Source: Phallus indusiatus (taxonomy: Eukaryota > Basidiomycota > Agaricomycetes > Phallales > Phallaceae). Taken from it: a stretch of 64,000 nt of DNA. The stretch lies in contig JAQFWX010000002.1 of the NCBI GenBank assembly GCA_027605045.1, forward strand, positions 2,170,001-2,234,000, written 5' to 3'. A program made the translations under genes and the position numbers. The notes beneath the pieces are model-generated. The model was given only the letters and a program-made list of their open reading frames with translations, was not told where the DNA came from and searched no databases. Shown here piece after piece: positions 24,357-35,800 of this stretch (position 1 is the stretch's first letter; the number at the start of each line of letters is the position of its first letter).

Positions 24357-24820
24357 TTACGACTTCTGTAATTCGAAAAAAAACGATTTGAATATTAGAG
24401 AAGCTGAGAGCAGTTGGTAGTAGTAGGTATATTTGCAACGAATTTCAGTTCAGTTGATAAACTTATTCTCGTAACGCCAATGAACGCCTATGGTTCGTCT
24501 AGAAGACAAGGCAGTGCCGCCGTGGCGCTGAGAAGCTCGATGACGTGCCGCCACTGCCGTGGTTGTGTCCACTTTATTAGTGTTCTGGCTAAACGTGTTT
24601 CAGGGCTGACGCAAATATACTAAGGACAAAGGATTCGACTTGAGCTCAGATTACATCCGCTGATTGGAGCACGAACAATGTGAATTCGAACTAGACGTTC
24701 AGTGATTGACTCGGGCAAGTTATAAGAAAGGATTGTGAGGAGACATGCCGATGAAAAGTCGCATAATCAAATTTTTATTTGCTTAGGAGACATTTTATAA
24801 TTCAAATTCACGAAATAACC
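24357..24820 (-). promoter_or_regulatory. Upstream region of NLR B
   Basis: Corresponds by position and partial similarity to the region upstream of C (38402-38930). It includes an AAGACAAGGCAGTGCCGC block and a stretch (TTGAGCTCAGATTACATCCG) that recurs upstream of A. No core promoter element could be assigned. It grades into R-unit DNA. Confidence 0.3.
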
Positions 24821-25790
24821 TACTATAGCCCCTTGAAAGAGAGGTGTAAGTCTCTCATTAACAATCTGATAAAACCGAGAGACTCACCCAGCTCTTCGTC
24901 CTTTTTGTCACTACATCACATAGACTATGCGTTTGACTTTCAAACTTCTCATAAATAGGTGCGTTAGCCGGAGTTTTGCCCTCGAAGATAAACCTAGGCT
25001 TAATATACTCCGCGACATGTTTCCTACTCGTAGACGGTAGCAACCAAAGTCGTAGAATCACATGTTTGAGCTTGTGCACATTGCAGCCCCTTCAGTGATG
25101 ATCTCTCTCATCTTCACAGAACAGCTGAAGCCTACTTTTCAGGAGGCATATCATCAGGTTGATGAATTTCGCCAAACGTCGCTGATGGGTCCAGGGCAGG
25201 ATGGGGCTATTTGTTCCTGACACGGGTGTGGACGTTGGACGTTTCATATCACGTCTCCACTGTAAATGTTACACGGCAGCCGAATAAGTAGACCACCAAA
25301 GTGGGTCAAGCTCAAGAGTACACTTTCATCAGGAGAAAAAACGCAAGGTCGCGAGTATCACCACGGCCCTGTCGAGCTTCCGAGCGTTTGGCATACTTGT
25401 ACAGGAGAAAATGAACTCCAGAGATGAATGTCAAGTGACGGTGGTCTGGTGCGTCTGTTCCCGCTGAGCCTTGGTCCCACGCAGAAGAGATGGAGAGCGG
25501 ATAAGATTGGAAGCGACTTATGATGGAGGTGATCAAAAAGACGTATTGACTAGGAACCCAGGAGAAGTTTTGTGGGACAACAAGACAGACGCGGTTTATG
25601 CCGCAATGAGGAAAGGTGATGTGAGCCTTGTTTGCAAAGTATAGGCCGAGGCGGGGGTTATAACGAGGACCTGGTCAGAAGTAACCCGAGTCAATCAGAA
25701 AAAAGGACGGAAATATGGCGTATTTTGCGCTAATACGCACTTAATACGGGAAAGATAACCACGTAAGAGTGCGTTATAATCGTGAGCAAG
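24820..25790 (-). repeat. R-unit copy 6, upstream of NLR B
   Basis: Contains the 5' splice-like GTGAGTCTCTCGG (minus) near 24885 and the minus exon-like frame 24858-25079 reading KHVAEYIKPRFIFEGKTPAN, the clearest statement of that phrase in any copy. The CGTGTCC/GAATTGATG central portion is deleted. It ends with the AATACGGGAAAG block that closes several units. Confidence 0.55.
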
Positions 25791-26640
25791 TCGTATTGCG
25801 ACGTGGCGGCGCCGGTGGAGTTGGACACCATTGGCGCACATTCGGAGGAATTTCGGAAATGCCTCAATGGCTCTCTGCTATCTCGTCTCACGCCTCTCGT
25901 ATACGTGCAATTTGGATACCGGGCAGGAGGACAATGGGTACTCCGGTGTCTAGAGAGTTTAAATGCGCGTACAATGCTGTGTACAGCCTACTTGCACCCT
26001 CCGGCAACGGGATGGTTAACATTCAAAGCCATTTTTAAGCTGAGACGCCTATTCAGAGGAAAAGGCTTTTTTACGCACACGTACCCCCCGTCGGGTAATA
26101 TACTCACTTAAACATTTGATGCTGTCTTTTGATTTTCTAAGACTTTTCCTTGTACTTCCGGCAGGTCTGGTGTCAACGTTGGATGCACTCAATGAAGGTG
26201 AAGACAACTAGTGGAAATATGAAGCTTGAAGATCAGCGGTCCTCCGGGTTGACTCATTCTCGATTTTACATCTACAGGGAGTGATCCAAAGTAGAAATGT
26301 GGTTTTGGACATACTTAAGGATGGTTTGCAAACTTGACTTGCTGTGTATTGGTCTATCGGTGGCACGCATAGTATGTACCCATGTTTCTTCCGGGTCTGT
26401 ATAGCTCCCTACACGCTCACCCTCTGAGTTAGGTTCTCATACATACCTACCTGCAATACGTTAGTAAAACGCGTAAGAAGTATTCCGTGGTGTTTCATTT
26501 GTGGCAGCAACTGTCGAAGAACCACTGGCATAACTCCGTGACGGGAGGTTCGTGGAGGGAGTTGGATGACCCCGGGCCCATCACCAGTGCATGCTTCTTA
26601 CATTACGTACGAGAATGTTGTCTTTTGTCGCGATATACTC
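25790..26640. other. Unrecognised stretch between NLR B and NLR C
   Basis: No similarity to the other intergenic units was seen. Two overlapping plus-strand ORFs (25769-26038 and 25782-26111, 89 and 109 codons) occupy the left part. They match nothing I recognise and lack conserved copies here. The right part shows no ORF, repeat or element. Confidence 0.3.
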
Positions 26641-27000
26641 AGCATCTTTGGTGGATTTTTCTTTAGGCGGAAATGTAATGGTGTCAATAAACTACCTGCG
26701 TCTTTACAGGGCAGATGGAGCAGCCGTAAGGAGAAAAAGCCCTGAATAACGGCGTAGAAAGTGTCAATATGAAGGTATGAGTGGGTTGACGAAAAACTTA
26801 GATTGAAGGTTCGACTATCAAGCTTTATATCTCGGATGCTCCTTCATCTTTATCGCTTTAGTTTCCATCTGTGCACATGCCTCGCCTTCTCAATATCACT
26901 CTTCGCAAGTATCGGTATAGATGAAGGATGCATTTGAAAGTGAATCAAAGTAATCAGTTCCTTAGTGGCGCTTTGGAACTCAAGCACAACGCGAATTGGG
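26640..27000. repeat. Orphan fragment resembling the NLR B 3' flank
   Basis: GGGCAGATGGAGCAGCCGTA near 26709 parallels GGGCGGATGGAGCAGCCGGC near 18370, and both are followed by similar purine-rich DNA and a CTTTATNNCTC block. No NLR sits next to it, so it may mark a deleted NLR or simple duplication of flank DNA. Confidence 0.35.
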
Positions 27001-28270
27001 CAGTCTGACTATGTAATTTCATACGAGCAGGGACCATAATTGAAGGATTAGAGTAGCATTAACGCAAACTCTTCATGCTCTTGTAGCCATCATATCAAAT
27101 AGTCGCCGATGAAACCAGAGCTGCTGGGAGTAAGCGAAAGTCAATCTCCATATTAATCTTCGCATGATGCATCTCACCTTCAGTCTCCAGTTGACGCGAA
27201 AGACCTCATTCATTAGATTTTATCGTGACATCTTTTCTCCTCCGTTATATCCAAAACATGTTCTTCATGGCGGATCGATGTTGTTACTAATTCTGCTGAG
27301 AGGCCGATGTCGTAGAAGCGAGTCTAGCTTCGCCAAGGTTACGAGACAAGCTGCTACCGTACCCGAAATTATGACGTGCCCCGATGTAAACTGTTGACGA
27401 TAAATCTGTTCCTATTGATGTTGGCCACAGTTTTCGTGATGTAGATGTCGATCGAGGGTATTTCAGAGGAGACGTTCCATGGTACGATGAAGTTGGGAGG
27501 CAATCCATGCAACTAAAAGATGGCTGGGATCAACGACGAGAACAAAAGACTATGACAGCTACATACCAAACTCATATACTAGTTCTTGATCTAACCTACG
27601 TTTCCACGTTCACTGAATCATATCCCGTCTTCAGCGTGATTGTTACGATATTCAGATCCACTAGGAACAATGACGGCGGTCGAATAACTAGGTCCACCGA
27701 CATAGGTCGAGAGCACACCTTAAGAGAACAAACGCGAAGTACGGAGTATCACCACAATTCTATTGATGTTCAAAGCTTTCAGGATGTTAGTAAAACCTTG
27801 GCAAATGAAGTTCTGGTATGACTGAAGAGGTCAATTTCCGTGCATCTGTTCCCGCTAAGCCTTGGTCAGTTGGTCTCACGCAGGAGAGATGATGGACAGA
27901 AGAGCTCGAGACCGCTGAAGTGCTGATGCAGATGACTAGGGCAGCCGAGAGGATGTGTTGACTAAGAGCGCATGAGAGGCATTGTGGAACTACAAAACGG
28001 ACGCTGCCTGACATGAGCCGCCGACAGAAGACAATGAGAGTTGGCGCAGGGGGGCTACGAAGCAAAAATATGACACAAACACAGTGTATTTTTGCGCGAA
28101 TGAGTGCAAATATAGGACGGTAACCTCGTAAATGGTGGTAAGGAAAAGTGAAGAGGTGAAAAGGTACGCCGCGGGAGTTTCCGAGCTCAATTTGCGCTCG
28201 CACCTCCGAGACACCTTTCGAGATGATTGATGATTGAGTACCACGAAGCACGCATTGAACCATAATATGA
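27000..28270 (-). repeat. R-unit copy 7
   Basis: Nearly collinear with 55890-57100, with long stretches differing at only a few percent of positions. A minus-strand intron-like segment lies at 27513-27566 (54 nt; GTATGTAGCTG to TCTTTTAG). The exon-like minus frame after it reads ITKTVANINRNRFIVNSLH. ORFs in this interval differ between the two copies, arguing against a conserved protein. Confidence 0.6.
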
Positions 28271-28620
28271 TGTTCTTATAGTATGTACCATTTGCCACAT
28301 TATTTTCAAATATAGCTTCGTTTCAGTAAATGTATTATTGTCATCACCTTTTTGATTTGAGCCATCCGAGTCCAAGTTTGTAGCATTACTACTTTGTCTC
28401 CCGTGCTTCTAGGTAAAGTGCTCGTAAAAAGCACGTGTGTATAAAAGCTGAGATGAACCTCGGGCTGAACTATTGAGTGTTTCAACGGGACTCTAGATCT
28501 TCCAAATACAATGAATGGTCATATCTGTCGACTACAGTGCGACGAACTCCTGAGTCCCGCGACCTTTTTTCAACTCTAGATATAGCGATAAAGGGTTCGT
28601 TGCATAATCTGATCAAAAAT
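28270..28620. repeat. Spacer duplicated at 57110-57470
   Basis: Shared blocks include CATAATATGATGTTCT, AAATGTATTATTGTCAT and CGACGAACTCCTGAGTCCCG. No gene or element is visible. Recognised only as part of the larger duplication. Confidence 0.5.
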
Positions 28621-30100
28621 CAAACCTTGCGAAGTAACCTAATAACAACCTATTAGAAAGTCCACCACTGACTGCGGATTAAGAACGAGAGAATACCTTA
28701 GACTGGCTCTCTGTCCTTTTTATAACCATCGCATCGCATCGACCTACACCTTTAATTCTCAAATCTCTCTCAAGCAAGCGATATAGTCGGACCCTTGGCT
28801 TCGAGCACAAGGACATGTTCTACACTCTCCGCAGTGTGTGCTAATCGTAGCAATCATAGCCGTCCATGAACCACAGCTTCTTCGCTGATGATTTGGGTTG
28901 CACAGCCGGTTGTGGACGACTCTAAGGAGAAGAACATGATAGTCATCATAGCGCTTCGCGAATGTCGACGACGAATTCAGACCAAGGGGTAGGCATGAGC
29001 CTGGTCGATGAACAGTGATGAATTGCACCATGTTTCTCCATCATGGCTCTGTCGTCGGTTGCGTGCGATGTATTAGTGGAGCTTCAGAACATGCTGTTGC
29101 ACCCAGAAAGAATCATAGACTAGCACGTGTTAGTCTCTGCACAACGCATTACATCTTTAGTTTCCAATTAACGCGAGAACTCCTGTTCATTAGGCCTCCG
29201 TCAAGTCCTCTTCCTCTATAGGATCAGTCGTAGTCAACATATGTCCTTGTCTTGATTCACTGTACGAATTGGTGATGTCGCTTCGACGAGAGCTTCGAGA
29301 TCGGTGTCGGTGGACGCGTTGCTGGGCAAATTGTCATTGAGAATGTTGGCGTGTCTTAGGTGTAGACTCTCAATGATGAGTCTGTCGATATTAAGAGGGT
29401 GGCGAGACGTTCTCTGGCGTTCTTAGACAGTGTTCGCGACATACGTGGCAACCTGGAGCGTATCTTTGAGGACGCATTTTGTGTTACGACGAACTTGAGG
29501 CGATCAAGTGCATGTAAGCTAAACAAGACAATTAGAACCGACAACGTCGAGAGAAAAGAAAACGAGAATACTATACCGAATTCATTGACTAGGCGGGAGA
29601 TATGACCTGCATTCTCGCATTCACTGTGCGTCATACTCCGTTCAGTGTTTTCCAGCAACACAAGCCGAACGTGTTCAAGAACATAGCACTGAGGTCAACC
29701 GGCAGCGATGGCGACAGTCGAATGGGCAGTCCACCAACTCAAATAGAGTCACCAGGAGCACCACTGCTCCTCGGATAACGCCTTCATCAGGCGGGATGAA
29801 TGCGAAATCGAGAACATTACCACAGGTTCATTGGGCTTGAAGACGTTCGGAATGTTCGTAGAGAGCTTTGATGAATACACACGAGTAACGACTACAATAT
29901 CTTGTGCGTCTGTTCCAGCTGAGCCTCGGTCGCAGAATGATGAGATAGGGGATGGATGGGATCTGAGATGACTGACGACGGGAATGGTGGATAGGATGTG
30001 GTTCGGGAGAAGTTGGAGGATTACGAAACGAAGGAGAGAGGTTGACGTTGGAAAATGGGGTAAAAACAGAATACAAGTATAAGGCTATTTGTCTGCGGAA
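28620..30100 (-). repeat. R-unit copy 8
   Basis: Collinear with 57470-58905 and, in its right half, with 1090-2010. It includes the minus frame TMIATISTHCGECRTCPCAR-like block near 28800-28870 (also at 57.7 kb), an intron-like segment around 29520-29575, and the CCGGCAGCGATGGCGACAGT block near 29700. No intact gene. Confidence 0.58.
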
Positions 30101-30104
30101 TAAC

Positions 30105-31515
30105 TTAGTATACCCCCTTGAAGGAGTATGTAAATCTCCCGCTAGCGATACAACAAAACCGAGAGACTCACCCAGCTCTATCACATCACATAGACCTATG
30201 TGTTTGACCTTCAAAACTTCTCATAAGTAAGCTTGTTAGCCAAGGTCTTGCCCTCGAGGATTAACCTAGGCTCAATAAACTCCACGCGCGACGTATTTGC
30301 TAATCGTTGAAACCAAAGTCGTCGGACCACATGTTCGAGCTCGTGCATATCGCAATCCCTTCGATGATGATCCCTTGCATCTTCACAAAGCCGCTGGGGA
30401 TACTTTTCAGAGGAAGAACATCAGCTTCACGAATGTCGCTAATGAATCCAGAGCAGGATGGGGCTATTTGTGCCTGACATGGGATGGACGTCAAACGTGG
30501 AAGGACGGTGAAATGAGCCATGATTCAGTTTATTTCATCGTCTCCGGTTTGCTAACGATGGTACATTGACGGAGGAGCTTCAGACCTTCAGGTTCGGCCG
30601 CTAACGCCATTGTCCACAGAAAGGAGCATCGACTTGCACATGTTGTCTCCGCGCAATATCCCCATGATGCATATCGTTTTGCGGTTGACACACGAATTAG
30701 CTTGACAGGTCTCATCGTGGCGTCTTTCCCTTCTAATCCCACCCGTGTTCCTCGTGTCCCAGTTCAAACGTTCACGTAGGAATTGATGTCGCTGGCTACA
30801 GAGGTCGGTATCGGTAGAAGCGTTGGCAAGGCAATTGATACCGAGATTGTTGTTTCGTTTTAGGCGTAAGCGGCTGATGATGAATCCTTTGGTGTCAAGA
30901 GGACGACGAGACGTTATCCGCCATTCTTGGAGGGTTTGTGCCATAGATGGTGATTTGGAAGATGCCTTCGGGGATACTTTCCTTGGCATGACGAAACTGA
31001 GGAAGCCATAAACTGAGAAATAACTAGAATCAACGATATGTCGGTGACATCTCGAACTCATGCACTGGCTCTGATTCTCTTACCTGCGTTTCCATGTTCG
31101 TTGAGAATCATATCCCGTCTCCACCGTAAATGTTACAGCTTGCAGATCCACCATGAACAATGGCGACTGCCGAATAAGTGGACCACCAAACTGGAACAGA
31201 CCTACACAGATGTAGGTCTTCAAGAGGTACCAGCATAGCTCCGCCAAGCTTCAAAGTATTTGGAGTCTTTGTAGACGAATAACGAGAAAGATGCATGGTG
31301 CGTCTGTTCGCGCCGAGTCTTGGTCCCACGCAGAAGTGGCGGTGAGGGATAAGACTGGAAAGGGCTTATGACGGAGGCGATCGAGAGGAAGTATCGACTG
31401 GGAGCCCAGAATTATTGTGGGACAACAAGACGAACGCGGTTTGTCCTACAAGCCCCGTTCCAAAGGTAAGCCGAGGCGGCAGTATAATGAGGATCTGGCG
31501 GAGAGGGAATGCGAA
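30105..31515 (-). repeat. R-unit copy 9 (near full length)
   Basis: Collinear with 2015-3530 and 58910-60365. The minus ORF 30588-31061 (157 codons) is the longest uninterrupted reading of the central part (ITSRRPLDTKGFIISRLRLK, NASTDTDL). Homologous positions in other copies are read in different frames or contain stops. The 5' splice-like GTGAGTCTCTCGG lies near 30170. Confidence 0.58.
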
Positions 31516-32831
31516 TTAATCTATGATTAATTGATTGATAGCGGGCTCGGCTGGTCGAGCATTAACAATGCTGGTGAGACCTTGTATCAGGCTGGTGAGA
31601 GTTCATTCAAGGACCGTGTGCGTGACTTGGTGACAAAACGTTCTCTGCGCGTTCTTTTCCCATACACTCAATGCCAAAATGCTAAACTCTGACGCTGTAT
31701 CTGTGCAGATTTTGATATCTGAAACTTTAGAGTAAAGGCGAAGAAAGACGATAAACCGAGAATTTCGCCTTCGCGGATCGAGTTGGATAATTTCAATGCC
31801 AATGCACGCCGTTTGACATCATCTGAATCCAATCTTCCGTCACAACGAACTCGGCATTCTTAGTGTTGTCTTCTCGCTTGGAGACGCTTGGAGCAAAGTC
31901 TCGATGAGATAACTGTGTTCTTGAGGGGTGGATGGTGCAGCTGGCGATGGTAGCGCAAGGAAAAAGACCAAATAAAATGGCGCGGAAAGCGAGAATAGGA
32001 AGAACTACTAACGCATGAGGAAGAAACCGGGACAAAAGGTTTGACTTTTGTGATTCATGTATTTGATGTTTGTTCATCATTAGCAGATTTCGCTGCCTTA
32101 GTCTCCACTGCCGACGTCAGTCTCCCATCTGTACTAGTAATCTTCGGAAAAAGTATGCACATTTGACACTAAGCAAAGTTGTTCGTCATTGGTTCCAGTT
32201 TGAGAAACAAATGCAAACGGAAATGGTGATGTAATCTCTTTTGAGTGGGGTTCACGCCGACCAGTGAAGTGAAGCCCTTGTCATTGGACATGCCCTGGAT
32301 TATCGAATCTAGAAGTACGTTTTCTCTAACGGAAACCTGCTCAAAGCGCTCACACTTTATTGTCAATCCGCGCGTACTGATTTCCGCTCGCAACTTCTAT
32401 TCTGGCCACCTACACCGTCTCGGAACTTTTTCTATAACGCACCATTATGAAGAGGGATGGTTTGTTTAGCTTCAAAAATAGGTCACTTATGCCAAGAGTT
32501 GGACGGTTGTGGAGGCGACGCTCCCTCTCGCCTGACGTCTTGGCTCTATTTGGATATATTCACCTCTGTGGTTTCCCAGTTCCTCTACCATCTACTCTGG
32601 ACTCTTTTTTCAAACGCACAAACCGGGACAGAGAAACTCAGCGCTCCAATGTACTCGGCGTCATGGAGCCTTGAAGATTTAAGTTTCATTACGTAGCATC
32701 ACCCCCAGCGATCTTTCGCATTGATGCAGCCAATTTAGTGGATATCAATTGAACGAGAGTATTCTGAATAAAGCCGGTTAGGCCAATCTCCTAATTGCCC
32801 CACAATGTATAATACAAATGCCAAGATCTAG
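31515..32831. other. 3' flank of NLR C
   Basis: Recurrent flank (compare 3535-4596 and 44060-45204). The minus frame at 31793-32080 reads FVVTEDWIQ and at 32110-32170 SAVETKAAKSANDEQ-like, phrases also present near A and D. The plus ORF 32457-32696 (79 codons, ending SFIT) is the longest version of the small convergent ORF. No known family. Confidence 0.4.
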
Positions 32832-35800
32832 CTACTTTTTGCATTCTGTCCATCTTGTACCATGAACAAAATGTTTGAAACTGAGTTTTGTGAACTTTCC
32901 TCGGTATGTAATCATCAAGGACATGCTTGGACACCACAAATTCTCTCTCATCTCCTGCGGAATCCAGAATAGAAGTTCACCGTGCGGGCCCAGCATCCAA
33001 CCATCCTTGCCTGACAAATTCGTCGACCAGGGCAAAAACATTGCTTTATCCCACGCCCTCAGTGCATAATCTAGTACCTCAGTATCTTCGGAGTGTAGGT
33101 TGTAATCCTCAATCGATCTAGCCAAACACTGAGTAAAATACTCGACTGAATAGCCAAACTCATACCGTCTCATTTGAAGATACCCAAATTTCTCGGCGTA
33201 CTGCTGATCATTTATATGATCGATACAAAGGCGTGTCATGATCTCGCACACGCGCAAATCCCACACCATCGCTGTTCCGTCCACTCTGACAGTGAAGAGG
33301 CTGTCTCCATCTAATGCCATTGGGTATCTCCAAGGCTTGTCCATAAAATACAGATATATGGGTGATGGTAAAAGACACTGCGCGACTATATTTTTAGTCT
33401 GTATATTCCAGATATCGACACGATCCCTTCTGTCTGCGGGGCCCAATACACATATCCGCTCGGAGTCATTAGAGAAACAAAACATCATGCAACGAACCAA
33501 CATGTCCTCATCGTTGAATGGGGACCCATCTAGCCCAATAATATCCTTTTCCATATCCCAGAGATTCACTTTATTCTGATCTTCAAGGGGTATCCAAGCA
33601 ATGTATTTTCGATTTGGAGAGAATGCTGGAAGCCTGCGCGTATTGAAACAATCAATGCTTGCACCTGTTGAGTGGTCTAAAATATCCAGTTTGAACATAA
33701 TACCATTTTTATACTCCACACACGCGCATATATATGTATCGTTGGAAGAGACGAAGATTGAACGGATAGATGGATTGATCCTTTTAGGGAAATCACGTTC
33801 CTCGACGACGATTGAACAGTCACGTAGATCACGCGGAAAGGGCCCATTGATCGTTTTATGCGATTCCGAATCACATTCCTCGACGAAAGCCTGTTCATCT
33901 GTTTGATATGCAACCCAAAACGTAGCGCCCGTTTGAGAGAAAGTAAGAGCCGTCACTTTGCTTGATACTCTATTGCAGCTGCTCAAAGTACGGGTGCGGA
34001 CATCCCATACTTTAATATTGTTCTTTTTATCACAGCTTAAAAGGCGGTCGCCACTTGTAGAGAATGCGAGAATGGTGAGTGGTTCGGCCGATTCGTCTAT
34101 GGTGAATACCTCCTTTTCGTCGATGTTCCAGAGACAAAGAGAAAACGGTCGATTGGCGTCAACATAAGCAATGGTCCAGTGAGTATTTTCCGGGGAGACT
34201 TCGGCAAGTGGATGGCCTCGGCCAAAGATATCGTCAACGATCACAGGGGCGGCGTTTAAGACAGTGGTTCCCGCAGGATCCAGAACTCGAAGGTCTCCTG
34301 CTTGTAAAAATCTAGTCCCCTTTAGAATAATATGTTGTCCCTTGTGCCAAGCTCCACGAGTTTGATAGGCAAGTGGCGATGCCTTAATATCGTCTTCGTC
34401 TTCACTCCTGTTACCGATTTCCTCCCGATCAAGGTCATCCCATGCTAGAACATGTGTCGTGTCATTGTACTCAACTGCTATGTGTGTTGCATTGGATGAT
34501 AGGGCGTTTACACAATGGGAACTGAAATCGGGGTGTCGCCGTGAGTCCTTTCCTGTCGATACATTCCGGATCAAGCACTCGTTTTTGTCAGAAAAGAACA
34601 GATCTTCCCCATTCGGAGAGAATCCTAATTTGAAATATGGGGAGGATTCCCGAAACTGGTAAACCATCGCTTTTTTTCGTATGTCATGAACCTCTATGTC
34701 ATAAACCTTTCTGTCCTGAACTCTAGAGTCCCTGAGGCAAACAATGTAACTGTCGCTTAATGCCTTCAATCTGTGATCCTCGGTGTACGACACAAACGAA
34801 ACGAATGTCTTTTCTCGAGTATCCCAAAGTCGCAACACCTCATCTGCGGGCTGAATGCCGACAAACCTTCCTCTGGAGGAGAACATAACCACACTGGGGT
34901 ATCCGCGGAAATTTGCCAGAATGTCTTCGAAGGGTTTGACGTGAGTCTCTCTCTCATAGAAAATCATAGCTTCATTGGCCACGAAAGCAACGAAACATCC
35001 ATCGGGAGAGATATGGCAAGAACGGCATCCTTTTGGTGCAATTCCTTCGTTGGACTCATATAAAATATTCCTCGTATTTTCCTCCCAAGTCAAGATACCT
35101 CCATGTTCATAACAACAGTAAACCCGTTCTCCATTCAATGAAAATACGATATCGGTGATCTTCGTCCTTTCTTTCGGACTTTTCTGAAAAAGCATTTCGC
35201 CAGTAATATAATCCCACACCCATAAATCCCCGTCCCGGAAGCTAGTTGCGATTTGTTTGTTTTGAGGGGAGAATGCATGCGCGTGGGGAGCTGCTGAGGG
35301 ATTCCTTTTCATAACACTGTTTTTGAATCGAGGCCTGAGGGATATAGGTTGGCCAACATCCATGCTGAAAAGATGCGGGTACTGAGGAAGAAATTGTGAT
35401 GATATCAATGATTCCTTTGAGATATAAGGAAGGGCGGAAAGGTATAGATGGGGTGTGCTCTCCATCATCATCTCTCCAAATTTGAACAAAAATTGTGATG
35501 CCTCTGCTGCGAGTGCAGCTAATTCATGATTCGTGTGCTACATATCAAATATTTTAATTTCACACCATACATAAAAGGTGAACACTTACCTTTGTCATAT
35601 TTATTAGGATCTGCATTCCAGAACGACCATGATTTACCTCCGCTAATAGACTAAGCACTTCAAACAAGTACAGTAACTTGATACGAATTAAGTCATTGAT
35701 TTTCGCCAGAAGGTCTTCGTTAAGACTGGAATGTTCCAGGTGGTATCCCCAAAAACAACATGCATATGATAAGGAAGATGGAATTGCTTTGGCTACCCGA

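Noticed and set aside
25769..26111. Two overlapping plus ORFs of 89 and 109 codons
   Set aside because: Unrecognised, overlapping in different frames, and without a second copy in the window to test conservation.
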